Shown: positions 45,269 through 53,980 of the stretch, piece after piece | Position numbering within the stretch: position 1 is the stretch's first letter | Layout: every line of letters starts with the position of its first letter | Origin: Paracoccaceae bacterium | GTDB lineage: Bacteria; Pseudomonadota; Alphaproteobacteria; Rhodobacterales; Rhodobacteraceae | Assembly (NCBI GenBank): GCA_014872815.1 | Contig: WKFK01000015.1 | Span: 248,001 to 312,000, forward strand | DNA length: 64,000 nucleotides | Direction of reading: 5' to 3' | Notes under the pieces: model-generated | Databases searched by the model: none | What the model saw: only the letters and a program-made list of their open reading frames with translations | What the model was told of the DNA's origin: nothing | Translations under genes and position numbers: made by a program

Positions 45269-45982
45269 TTGAAACTTGCCATGTGGAGCGGCCCCCGCAA
45301 CCTCTCAACCGCTATGATGTACGCCTTTGGCAACCGCGCCGATTGTGCCGTGGTGGATGAGCCGTTTTATGCCGCCTACCTCGCTATGACTGGCCTCGAT
45401 CATCCCATGAGGGCGGAGATTCTTGCCTCTCAGGATCAGGACTCCACCAAGGTAGCCGCCAGCCTTGTGGGACCTACTCCGGACGACAAACCCATATTCT
45501 ATCAAAAGCACATGACACAGCACATGGTCCCAGGCGTCCCGCGTGATTGGATGCGAGAGGTTACCAACGTTTTCCTGCTGCGTCATCCCGCCCGCGTCAT
45601 CGCGTCTTATGCGGACAAACGCGAAAACCCAACGCTGGCAGATATCGGCTTCCCGCAACAGCTTGAATTGATGCAGCTTGTCTCAAGTTGGGGGCAGAAA
45701 CCAGTTGTGATCGACAGCCACGACATCCGAGAAAATCCTTGCGAGATGCTGGAAAAGCTCTGCGATGATGTGGGTTTAGGGTTTGACGATTCAATGCTGT
45801 CTTGGCCCAAGGGGGGGCATAAGGACGATGGGGTGTGGGCGCCTCATTGGTACTGTGCTGTGTGGGACTCCACTGGGTTTGCCGGGCCCGAAGGTCCGCT
45901 TCCAGAAGTGCCCGACAGTTTGCAACCTGTGTTGCAGGCGGCGCTTCCCCTCTACGAGGAAATGAAGGCGCACAAGCTGTAA
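45269..45982 (+). CDS. Sulfotransferase-like protein
   Basis: A 237-aa protein with a P-loop-like sulfate-donor motif at the N-terminus (WSGPRNLSTAMM, residues 6-17) and VFLLRHPARVIASYADKRE, which resembles the PAPS 3'-phosphate motif of sulfotransferases. It is a short relative of the sulfotransferase superfamily often found beside branched-chain aminotransferase genes; the reaction is unknown. Start is TTG 45269, 8 bases after AGGAG; ATG 45281 would break the motif. A tandem repeat array lies just before the ribosome site. Confidence 0.75.
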   Translation: MKLAMWSGPRNLSTAMMYAFGNRADCAVVDEPFYAAYLAMTGLDHPMRAEILASQDQDSTKVAASLVGPTPDDKPIFYQKHMTQHMVPGVPRDWMREVTNVFLLRHPARVIASYADKRENPTLADIGFPQQLELMQLVSSWGQKPVVIDSHDIRENPCEMLEKLCDDVGLGFDDSMLSWPKGGHKDDGVWAPHWYCAVWDSTGFAGPEGPLPEVPDSLQPVLQAALPLYEEMKAHKL

Positions 45983-45985
45983 AAT

Positions 45986-46006
45986 AGGTGGGGAAGATCC
46001 CCACCT
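45986..46006. terminator. Bidirectional terminator between two convergent genes
   Basis: AGGTGGGGA (45986-45994) pairs perfectly with TCCCCACCT (45998-46006) around 3 bases. It lies just after the sulfotransferase-like gene; the minus strand has a TATTTTA tail, fitting the convergent SCP2 gene better. Confidence 0.75.
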
Positions 46007-46013
46007 TGTCTTC

Positions 46014-46295
46014 CTAAGCCAGCAATTGACCCAATTTCATGGCCGTGCCCATGTCGCCAGACACTTTTAACTTGCCCAGCATCAAGGCTGTTGTTGGTTT
46101 CAAATCACCGGCCAGAAGCTTCACAAGATTGTCTTCAGAGATGGTCACTGTGCAGTCTGTGTCCCGATCGTCCTGGGTGGCAGTCCCATCCGCCAAGACG
46201 ACAACACCGGCATCGCCGCAGTCAAATTTCAATGAACCGTCAAACGTCCGGTCTTTCAGCCCTTCAGCCATTTGTGCCGTGATCTGTTCCAACAT
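46014..46295 (-). CDS. SCP2 sterol-binding domain protein
   Basis: A 93-aa stand-alone SCP2 domain. FDCGDAGVVVLADGTATQ, CTVTISEDNLVKLLAGDLKPTTALMLGKLKVSGDMGTAMKLGQLL matches the lipid-binding beta-sheet and helices of the family. Such proteins bind hydrophobic ligands such as acyl-CoA or lipids; the ligand here is unknown. No signal peptide, so cytoplasmic. Confidence 0.9.
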   Translation of the reverse strand: MLEQITAQMAEGLKDRTFDGSLKFDCGDAGVVVLADGTATQDDRDTDCTVTISEDNLVKLLAGDLKPTTALMLGKLKVSGDMGTAMKLGQLLA

Positions 46296-46358
46296 GTGAT
46301 TTTTCCTAAGTAACCTTGTTGTTCAAGTGGTTGCAGCCAACCAGCTTCGGCGCAAGGG

Positions 46359-47759
46359 TTACGTTGGGCCACTTAACGAACCGTTAAAACTCCCGCCCAG
46401 CGCGACATTCAAATCAACGAAATCAACTGCTCTGTTGCGAATGTCCAAAGCGGCCTGGTTCTGCGTCTCCAGAAAACCTCGCTCCGCGTCTAACACCTGC
46501 AAGAATGAGGCCTGTCCTTCGCCATAGGCTTTCCGTGCCAGACGCAGCACCTCGGCGGAAGCTTCAACCGCCTTCTTGGACAATTCCACTGCACGTGTGT
46601 TTGCTTGCAGCGCAAATAAAGAACTGCGCACTTCCTCCACAGCCAGTACAATCTCTTTTTCCCAAGCCGCCTGGCGTTCTGCCACCAAACCCTTGGCGGT
46701 TTCCACTTTGCCACGCCGCACTGGTAAGTCGTACCATGGGATGTCCAGATCAATCCTCAAAAATGCCGCGAGGGGATCAAAGCCCGAACTGTTGCCAGCC
46801 ACATTCACGTTCCCGGTCAACCCGAGACTTGGATATAGGTCTGCCTCTGCAACGCCCACCAAAGCGACGGCTTCTGCGAGCTTCTTTTCCGCATAAATGA
46901 CATCTGGTCGATTGCGCAGTAGGTCTGCCGGCACGCCGGTTGAAACAACACTGGTCTTTGGGCTGGGTTGCGGCGCGCGTACGTCCAAGTCATCACGCTC
47001 TGCGAGTTCCGTACTTCCCACCAATGCGGTGAGCCGATTGACCATGCGCACGAACAAAATGCGCGCATCCGGCACTGTGGAGCTGGTACGCAATACCAGC
47101 GCATTCGCCTGTGCGACATCCAACTCCGTGGCGCCGCCCTCTTCGGCCAGCGACTTGGTGGCCTTCAGCGTCTCCTCTCGACTGGACAGAACCCGCTGCA
47201 AAATCCGGGCTAGTTCTTGCGCATAGCGCATGTCCATATAGGCGGTGACCACCTCGTCGACATAGAGCAACGTCCAGACATCCAGATCGGCATAGCTGGC
47301 TTCCAGCCGTGCAAAAGCCGCCTCTTTTTCCCTTTTCAACTTGCCAAACAGGTCGAGCTTCCACTTGGCTTCAGCCCTTACAAATCCCGAGGTTTCAGCA
47401 GCGTCTCCGCCGCCGCCACTGCGCCGGACCTCGCCGACCCGCGTGGTGCCGCCAACCGGAAATCCCGCCGAGGTCAAAATCCCTTGCGATTGCTGGATTC
47501 GGGCCGCAATGCGTTGAATGTCTTTGTTGTTTTCAAGTCCGTAGCCAACAATCTTGTTCAAGAGTGCATCGTTGAATGACATCCACCACTTGGCATCATG
47601 TTGGCGCACCACGCCGGCGGGCTGCTTCTTCAAAAAGCTTTTAGCGATTTCGGTTTCTGGCCGAGCGTAGTCTTCTCCAGCCGGGGGAATTGCACAACCA
47701 GACAGCAACCCCAGAATCATGCTGCGCCGTGTCAGACTACCTGCAAATTCTCTGCTCAT
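46359..47759 (-). CDS. NodT-type RND outer-membrane factor lipoprotein
   Basis: A 466-aa outer-membrane channel lipoprotein of the NodT/OprM (TolC-like) family. The signal ends with LLSGC (Cys22); two long helical repeats follow (for example VVTAYMDMRYAQELARILQRVLSSR and LRNRPDVIYAEKKLAEAVALVGVAEADLYPSLGL). It is an orphan: no RND pump or membrane-fusion gene is adjacent, which is unusual because these factors normally sit in tripartite operons. The MscS channel gene lies 30 bases upstream. Confidence 0.88.
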   Translation of the reverse strand: MSREFAGSLTRRSMILGLLSGCAIPPAGEDYARPETEIAKSFLKKQPAGVVRQHDAKWWMSFNDALLNKIVGYGLENNKDIQRIAARIQQSQGILTSAGFPVGGTTRVGEVRRSGGGGDAAETSGFVRAEAKWKLDLFGKLKREKEAAFARLEASYADLDVWTLLYVDEVVTAYMDMRYAQELARILQRVLSSREETLKATKSLAEEGGATELDVAQANALVLRTSSTVPDARILFVRMVNRLTALVGSTELAERDDLDVRAPQPSPKTSVVSTGVPADLLRNRPDVIYAEKKLAEAVALVGVAEADLYPSLGLTGNVNVAGNSSGFDPLAAFLRIDLDIPWYDLPVRRGKVETAKGLVAERQAAWEKEIVLAVEEVRSSLFALQANTRAVELSKKAVEASAEVLRLARKAYGEGQASFLQVLDAERGFLETQNQAALDIRNRAVDFVDLNVALGGSFNGSLSGPT

Positions 47760-47789
47760 GCTTTTCCTGCGGCGCTTTTTGTAAACGCC

Positions 47790-49439
47790 TTATGCTTTTT
47801 GCGCTGCGGCTTTAGCCGCCTCATGGGCCAGAGGTTCATTCCAATCCACTTCGGAGATTTTGAGCTCTGGCGTGTCGGCCTCATAATTCGGCGTCATGAT
47901 TTGCACGCCATTCTCATTAAACACATCGGTGATGTTCTTGTGCAGCTCGCTAAGCAATAACGGCAACGAACTGCCCCGCGTGGTGAAGGCGTTGATCTGG
48001 TAATTGGTGGCAAAGTCCAAAAGCCCAGTGACCAACACGAAAGGTTCGGGAGATTTCTTGAGCCCCTTGGTGCGTCGCGCCGCTTCGATCAGCATCGCTT
48101 CCACCTTTTTGCGAGGCTCTTCATAACCAATCCCCACCGTGGTGTGCAGCAACAGGCCCTTACCGTCGATTTTGCTGGAGTAGTTGATCACCTCTGAGGA
48201 CAAAAGCGTCGCGTTGGGAATTGAGATCAGCTCGTTCTTCACCGACCTTAGATAGGTCTCCATCAGTCGGATCTGCATCACATCGCCATAATGATCACCC
48301 ACCCGAATGCGGTCTCCCACATTCATCGAACGCTTATACAGCACAAACAAACCGGCTAGCACATTGGAGATCACTGAGTTGGACCCCAGCGACACCATCA
48401 CACCGACCAGAATGGTCAACCCCTGAAAGGCCGCCGAATCCGAACCCGGAATATAGGGGAAACAGATCACTGCCGCGGTTAGGATAATGCCGCCGCGAAT
48501 GAGGTTGTATGTTGGCCACACCCAATGATCCTCAAAGGATCTCAGCTCAATCACACCCTGCTCAACACTTTCAAAAAACAGATACACACCTTTGATCATC
48601 CACCGTGCAATTGCAGCGATGATCAGGATCGTGATCAGATTGGGCAGATACCCGACAAAGCCAAGAAGCAATCCGATGATTGGATCGGTCACGTATCTGA
48701 TCAACAGTGCCGCTACAGGGCGGGTGTTGGGGAAGGAATGCAGAACGAATGACAGGTAGTAGTAGAAACCTGTAAACAGGATGATGTCGATCAACAATCG
48801 GATCACGAATTTTGCAAGGTTTGACACCGCCTGACTTTGCACAATGTCGCCAGTTGCTTCCTGAATCCCACGCGTGCGATGCTCCACAATACCTGCGATC
48901 AATCGCGGAATACGTTTGCGCAGCCATAGCAACAGGCCACAATAGAACGCAAAAACAGCAGACCAGGCCAGCGCTGTCAGTGTGCTTTGAGAGAAGGCTT
49001 CGTCTGTTCGGTTGGCGCGATAGCGCAAGATCGCCTCTTCGATGGCTTCTGCGTGCAGCGACGCCAGAACAGGGAGCTCCATCTGCTCAAATTCCGCATC
49101 TGCTAACGTGGTCACGCTCACCATGACGCCGTCGGCAAAAATTGTTTGCCCCAACTCACCGCGCTCCACGCCCATCACCACAGATGTGGCCTCGCTGCGT
49201 TCGGCAACTTCTACAATGCGCTTGGCGACAAGCTCTGCTCGTTCTTTTGCGGGAAGTGCAGTGGAACCGCGCACCGCAAAGAGTTGCTCGCCATCCACTT
49301 CGACCCCTTGCACAAAAACTTCGTCAGAAATTGCTGGAGGTGCGTTGGTTTCGGTGTCTTCTTCTTCCTGCGCCCAGCCGGTCCCGACGCCTAGAACAAG
49401 GATCGCCAGAACGCATAGAAGGTGCCTAGGTATTCCCAT
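47790..49439 (-). CDS. MscS-family mechanosensitive channel
   Basis: A 549-aa channel. It has a signal-like N-terminus, a periplasmic domain of about 130 residues, then about five membrane helices. The MscS core is VGVMVSLGSNSVISNVLAGLFVLYKRSMNVGDRIRVGDHYGDVMQIRLMETYLR. LISIPNATLLSSEVINYS follows in the vestibule domain. The large periplasmic extension suggests a YbdG/MscK-like rather than minimal MscS form. Same strand and 30 bases before the NodT lipoprotein gene. Confidence 0.9.
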   Translation of the reverse strand: MGIPRHLLCVLAILVLGVGTGWAQEEEDTETNAPPAISDEVFVQGVEVDGEQLFAVRGSTALPAKERAELVAKRIVEVAERSEATSVVMGVERGELGQTIFADGVMVSVTTLADAEFEQMELPVLASLHAEAIEEAILRYRANRTDEAFSQSTLTALAWSAVFAFYCGLLLWLRKRIPRLIAGIVEHRTRGIQEATGDIVQSQAVSNLAKFVIRLLIDIILFTGFYYYLSFVLHSFPNTRPVAALLIRYVTDPIIGLLLGFVGYLPNLITILIIAAIARWMIKGVYLFFESVEQGVIELRSFEDHWVWPTYNLIRGGIILTAAVICFPYIPGSDSAAFQGLTILVGVMVSLGSNSVISNVLAGLFVLYKRSMNVGDRIRVGDHYGDVMQIRLMETYLRSVKNELISIPNATLLSSEVINYSSKIDGKGLLLHTTVGIGYEEPRKKVEAMLIEAARRTKGLKKSPEPFVLVTGLLDFATNYQINAFTTRGSSLPLLLSELHKNITDVFNENGVQIMTPNYEADTPELKISEVDWNEPLAHEAAKAAAQKA

Positions 49440-49605
49440 TCAACTGCTCTCCCCGGCACCCAGCTGCCGTTTTTCACAAAGCCTTTTTGAAAACGCTAGC
49501 GGTCATACCGTGCTTCTCAAAGGTTTTTTTGATTGGGAGACACTTAGGTGCTTGGGTTGAAAGCCCGTTGCAGCTGTCGTTTGATACTCAAATTTCTGCT
49601 TATTT

Positions 49606-50634
49606 TTATTGTGTAAGTGCCTCAATTCGGCTTTCAAACGTGGGGTGTGTCGATAGCCAGGGAACGTCCAGTTGCTCTTGTTTGAGCGTCTGAAAAAAAC
49701 GGGCCAAACCCATGTCGTCAAATCCTGCATCTGTTGCCAACTGAACGCCAATTGCGTCTGCCTCGGCCTCATGCGCGCGCGAGAACGACAGTCGCAACAA
49801 GAGCTGCCCCTCCAAAGCGATTTCTTCCAGCACGGGGCCCAGATCTCCCGCAATCATGGCCAAAAGCACGTAGACAGAAAGACTACGATAAAGCTGTTTC
49901 AATCCATGATTTTGTAAAGTGTGCGCCAGTTCATGTCCGATGATGCCAGCGATCACATCTGCATCATGCCCAAACTCGGAAGCAAGTTGATCGGTGACGA
50001 CAATGGTGCCCCCAGGCAAGGCAAAGGCATTTGGCCCCATCCCAGGCACATCGCGAAACAGAAGTGTAAACGCGCGGGTGTTTTGGTCTTCCTCTGGTAG
50101 CTGAGCTACGATGGCCTCAAAGATTTCGCCTACGCGTTCCTGATCGGAAGCCGAGAGTGCGCTGGGCTCTGCCATCAACAGATCAATGCTCTGAAGTGTG
50201 CCGCGATCCATGACATCCCGGATGTTTTCGGGCGTCAAATTCACAGCAACGGCAACCAGTAACGTCAGCCCGTATTTCCAAACGATCCAAGTTGTGAGGG
50301 TTACTCCTGCAACCACCGCTAAAAGGCGTGGATGCACCTCTTCAAGGTAACGCAGGATACGATTGCGCTCTGACTCATTAAAAAGCGCGACGTCTGCAGG
50401 ATCTTCAATCTGCAAAAGCCAGTTGTGTGGCAAATACACCTGGCGTGGGCCGCGGCCTGCCGCCTTGTCTACGGTCGCAGCTGACAGAGCACACACCAAC
50501 ACGACTTTTTGGGTCTCAATGTCGAGTAGCTCGAAAGTATCCGCCGATTGGTTGAGGGTGACTTGGGCGGCAAACCGACGCGAAGAGCCGGGATAGAACC
50601 CGACTCCTTTGATAGTTTGCACGCCGATCGCCAT
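49606..50634 (-). CDS. M48-family zinc metalloprotease, membrane associated
   Basis: A 342-aa M48 peptidase. The zinc motif IIGHELAHTLQNHG places His234 and His238 as ligands and Glu235 as catalytic; Glu289 in HEAEADAIG is the third ligand. A hydrophobic segment near 104-131 should anchor it. The N-terminal part (about 100 residues) differs from HtpX. It directly follows a DUF898 membrane-protein gene (1-base overlap); this pair recurs in bacteria and may act on membrane proteins. No signal peptide. Confidence 0.88.
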   Translation of the reverse strand: MAIGVQTIKGVGFYPGSSRRFAAQVTLNQSADTFELLDIETQKVVLVCALSAATVDKAAGRGPRQVYLPHNWLLQIEDPADVALFNESERNRILRYLEEVHPRLLAVVAGVTLTTWIVWKYGLTLLVAVAVNLTPENIRDVMDRGTLQSIDLLMAEPSALSASDQERVGEIFEAIVAQLPEEDQNTRAFTLLFRDVPGMGPNAFALPGGTIVVTDQLASEFGHDADVIAGIIGHELAHTLQNHGLKQLYRSLSVYVLLAMIAGDLGPVLEEIALEGQLLLRLSFSRAHEAEADAIGVQLATDAGFDDMGLARFFQTLKQEQLDVPWLSTHPTFESRIEALTQ

Positions 50635-51656
50635 TAGATGGCAATCCCCAAATCAAGACCTTCGATATCGGAATAAGCGTCGCCAATCGCACCTTGATCC
50701 TCAATCAGCTGACCGTGGAAATCGTCAATGGATCCATTTGGAAGTGCTTGTGTGTTGTCTGCCATATACCGGTGAAGGCGTACTTGCGCCCAAGGAAGGA
50801 GAAAGCCCAATGAGCAGACCGTGATCAGCACATTGGTCAGGATCAAGGCCAGCAGGCCACCAACGGTGATTGTGGACTTGAACCCGTGTTTGCCGAGCTT
50901 GGTATGGGCGTAAACGTGGTTTCTGATCATCGCCTGATAGATCACACCACCAATCACAAAGGCTGGCAAAAGAATCAGATATCCGATGGCAATATCTGCG
51001 GGATCAACGGCAGTCTGAGCGCTGCCAAATGCAAACGTAAAGAAGCCCGCGAAACCACCAACAAAGAACAGCCCCGCGACAATAAATGCCTTGTAGAACG
51101 GGCCTATAGGGCTGTCGAACTCAAAGCGTGTGTTGCCGAGTGTGTGTCCGCCGATGCCAAAACGCTGTGTGGCGCGTGAGAGGAACGGAAAGGTTGTATA
51201 GAGAGTAGCTGCAACAAGAAGCGGCAGGCCCATATAGACTTTGTAGGCTTGTCCGACCTCTCCGACAAAATTGAAACGTACGTTGGACCAACTGCTGTTG
51301 CGCGCATTAAAGCAGGCACTGCGGTAGATCAGATAAGGGAAAGAGAGAAAAAGGCCGAGCGCCAACAACAAGCCCAATGGCGGCAAAAGAGCGGATACGA
51401 TAGAATAAATCACCAGTCCGGCCACCACGATCAGGCGACCAATCAGAATGGACTTACCGGTCGCGTGGTAGTCAAAATTACGTCCGGCAACATATGTGTT
51501 TTGATAAAAGTACTTTTTGGTCCGCACTTTGGCCCATGCGGAGTAGATGCCCAGTGTCGAAATTGACAGCAGGACGTTGACAATCCAGATGCCAAAAAAT
51601 TCTTTCGCGTTGCCACGAAACTCAAAATGCTCTTTTTGGTCCATAAATTCTCTCAT
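50634..51656 (-). CDS. DUF898 (YjgN-like) membrane protein
   Basis: A 340-aa inner-membrane protein of the DUF898/YjgN family. The repeated pattern ISTLGIYSAWAKVRTKKYFYQNTYVAGRNFDYHATG is diagnostic, and there are about six to eight hydrophobic segments; a second copy of the start pattern occurs near LLPWAQVRLHRYMADNT. Function unknown. Start could be ATG 51656 or ATG 51644; the latter has GAGAG 5 bases upstream. It is paired with the M48 protease gene, with one shared base. Confidence 0.87.
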   Translation of the reverse strand: MREFMDQKEHFEFRGNAKEFFGIWIVNVLLSISTLGIYSAWAKVRTKKYFYQNTYVAGRNFDYHATGKSILIGRLIVVAGLVIYSIVSALLPPLGLLLALGLFLSFPYLIYRSACFNARNSSWSNVRFNFVGEVGQAYKVYMGLPLLVAATLYTTFPFLSRATQRFGIGGHTLGNTRFEFDSPIGPFYKAFIVAGLFFVGGFAGFFTFAFGSAQTAVDPADIAIGYLILLPAFVIGGVIYQAMIRNHVYAHTKLGKHGFKSTITVGGLLALILTNVLITVCSLGFLLPWAQVRLHRYMADNTQALPNGSIDDFHGQLIEDQGAIGDAYSDIEGLDLGIAI

Positions 51657-51770
51657 TGGTTGATTGTTATGGTTGGTATACTAAAATGGTAAATCTTTAT
51701 AAGTGCTTTTATTGTTTGGAAAAATTCTAACTTCGTGTGGTGTAATTTCGCAACCCAGGGGGCAAACAAA

Positions 51771-51797
51771 AAAAGCCCGCCACATGGGCGGGCTTTT
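51771..51797 (-). terminator. Terminator of argG
   Basis: AAAAGCCCGCC pairs perfectly with GGCGGGCTTTT around a 5-base loop; on the minus strand a long T run follows the hairpin. It ends argG transcription; the AT-rich DNA beyond it (51657-51770) is the upstream region of the DUF898 gene. Confidence 0.85.
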
Positions 51798-51814
51798 ACT
51801 TACTCATGAGTGAT

Positions 51815-53041
51815 TTACTTGTCGGTGCGCTTGTTGCGCATTGCAATCAGCTTCAGGCGCAGCGCTTGCAGCTGAATAAAGCCAGCCGCGTCTTTCTGAT
51901 CATAGGCGCCTGCGTCATCTTCAAAGGTCACGTGCTCCTCAGAGTACAGCGAATAGTCAGACCAGCGGCCCACGGTGGTGGCGCTGCCTTTGTAAAGCTT
52001 CACACGTACGGTTCCGGTGACATGCTCTTGGCTCTTGTCGATCGCCGCCTGCAGCATTTCACGCTCTGGTGAGTACCAGAAGCCGTTGTAGATCAGCTCT
52101 GCGTATTTCGGCATCAGCTCATCTTTCAGGTGCATCGCGCCACGGTCCATGGTGATGGACTCAATACCACGGTGCGCCTCAAGCAGCACGGTGCCGCCCG
52201 GGGTTTCGTAGATGCCGCGGGACTTCATACCAACAAAGCGCCCTTCCACGAGGTCCAGACGGCCAATGCCGTGCTTGCCGCCATATTCGTTCAGCTTGGT
52301 CAGGATGGTCGCCGGGCTCATCGCCTCGCCGTTGATGCTGACCGCGTCGCCTTTTTCAAAGCCGATCTCGATGAACTCTGGCTCGTTTGGTGCGTCTTCA
52401 GGATGCACAGTGCGCTGATAGACGTAATCCGGTGCCGCGACGGCCGGATCTTCCAGAACCTTACCCTCAGAGGAGGTGTGCAACAGGTTCGCGTCCACAG
52501 AGAACGGCGCCTCGCCACGTTTGTCTTTGGCAATCGGAATCTGGTGCTGCTCTGCAAAGTCGATCAGCTTGGTGCGGCTGGACAGGTCCCACTCGCGCCA
52601 AGGCGCGATCACCTTGATGTCCGGGTTCAGCGCATAAGCCGCCAGCTCAAAGCGCACTTGGTCGTTGCCTTTGCCGGTTGCACCATGCGCCACCGCATCT
52701 GCACCGGTCTCTTCGGCAATCTCAATCAGACGTTTGGAGATCAGCGGACGCGCAATCGAGGTGCCCAGCAGGTACAGACCTTCATAAACCGCATTGGCGC
52801 GGAACATCGGGAACACAAAGTCGCGCACAAACTCTTCTCGGACATCTTCGATGTAGATGTTCTCTGGTTTGATGCCCAGCAGTTCCGCCTTCTGACGCGC
52901 TGGTTCAAGCTCTTCGCCCTGACCCAGGTCCGCGGTGAAGGTCACCACCTCACAGCCATATTCGGTTTGCAGCCATTTCAGGATGATCGAGGTATCCAGG
53001 CCACCGGAATAGGCCAGCACAACTTTCTTCGGAGCCGACAT
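51815..53041 (-). CDS. argG: Argininosuccinate synthase
   Basis: A 408-aa ATP-dependent ligase that joins citrulline and aspartate in arginine synthesis. The ATP loop is [17 protein letters not shown] at the N-terminus; [17 protein letters not shown] and [34 protein letters not shown] follow. Start ATG 53041 ([14 protein letters not shown]) has GGAAG upstream; longer frames are not conserved. Monocistronic with its own terminator. Confidence 0.97.
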   Translation of the reverse strand: MSAPKKVVLAYSGGLDTSIILKWLQTEYGCEVVTFTADLGQGEELEPARQKAELLGIKPENIYIEDVREEFVRDFVFPMFRANAVYEGLYLLGTSIARPLISKRLIEIAEETGADAVAHGATGKGNDQVRFELAAYALNPDIKVIAPWREWDLSSRTKLIDFAEQHQIPIAKDKRGEAPFSVDANLLHTSSEGKVLEDPAVAAPDYVYQRTVHPEDAPNEPEFIEIGFEKGDAVSINGEAMSPATILTKLNEYGGKHGIGRLDLVEGRFVGMKSRGIYETPGGTVLLEAHRGIESITMDRGAMHLKDELMPKYAELIYNGFWYSPEREMLQAAIDKSQEHVTGTVRVKLYKGSATTVGRWSDYSLYSEEHVTFEDDAGAYDQKDAAGFIQLQALRLKLIAMRNKRTDK

Positions 53042-53192
53042 TTTTCTTCCCTTCGTCCATATAACGTTCGCGCGATAGCGGTTTTTGACCGCTTGGGCAA
53101 GGCGAGCGGATCGCCGCACTTGCTTTTATTGTGGGAAGTCTGCCAGATGCAGGCGAAATCAAAAAAGAAATACCAACCTAAGAGAGTTTTTT

Positions 53193-53930
53193 ATGCAGGG
53201 TTTTTCGATACTTAAGCAATCGTTCCGGCTCGTGTTCGGTAACTTGTCCCAATCAGTTCGACTATCCTCACCGATCTTAATCGTTCTGATTGCAGCATTT
53301 GCCATCTATGGTCCCGATTACTTGTTGGGAGAATTTAACCCAAACAGCCCGAACTCATTGCCTGCGTCCGCGCTCTTCTTTCACTTTTTGACCGCCGTTG
53401 CGGGGTTATGGGTGGCAGTTGCATGGCACCGCTTTGTTTTGCTTGAGGAGTTTCCTGAGGGTGTTCTCCCAGCGTTTCATGGACGGCTTATGCTAGGATA
53501 TTTCGGCTATGGCCTCCTAATGGGACTCCTCGTTGGACTTACAACGTTTGCTGTCGGGTTTCTTATCGGATTTGCTCTGTTTTGGGCGCCTGTTTTAATG
53601 ACAATCGGAGTCATCGCTGTAGTGGTTTGGGGCTTTTGGATCTTCTATCGATTGTCCCCAATTTTGCCGGGTCACGCGATCGGAAAATCCATACGATTTA
53701 AGGAAGCATGGACCGCAACGAAACCTCTCTCCTGGGCCATTTTGAGTGCGATGGTATTTTTTGTGGGTTCGTTCATAGCCTTGGGTGTTGCGGGTGCTTT
53801 TGTCGCTACATTGATCCCATTGCTTGGCGGCGCAATAATTCTGGCCATCAATTGGCTGTACGCTGTAGTTGGCGTGAGTTTCCTAACCACACTTTATGGC
53901 GTTGCTGTCGAAGGCCGTAGCATCGACTGA
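53193..53930 (+). CDS. Membrane protein of unknown function
   Basis: A 245-aa protein with about five to six hydrophobic segments (SPILIVLIAAFAIYG, LFFHFLTAVAGLWVAVAW, YGLLMGLLVGLTTFAVGFLIGFALFW and a C-terminal pair). No conserved catalytic motif is visible. The DNA looks less GC-rich than the neighbours and the protein has no named family I can recognise. Start at 53193 (MQGFSILKQ) follows AAGAGAG. Divergent from argG, with ilvA 50 bases downstream on the same strand. Confidence 0.65.
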   Translation: MQGFSILKQSFRLVFGNLSQSVRLSSPILIVLIAAFAIYGPDYLLGEFNPNSPNSLPASALFFHFLTAVAGLWVAVAWHRFVLLEEFPEGVLPAFHGRLMLGYFGYGLLMGLLVGLTTFAVGFLIGFALFWAPVLMTIGVIAVVVWGFWIFYRLSPILPGHAIGKSIRFKEAWTATKPLSWAILSAMVFFVGSFIALGVAGAFVATLIPLLGGAIILAINWLYAVVGVSFLTTLYGVAVEGRSID

Positions 53931-53980
53931 TCGACGACCTTCCCCTTGCCAAAACCTCCGGCTTCGGCCACTGAGGGCAC

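Noticed and set aside
52130-53215. 361-codon open frame on the plus strand
   Set aside because: Antisense to argG, rich in His/Arg/Gln with no family resemblance.
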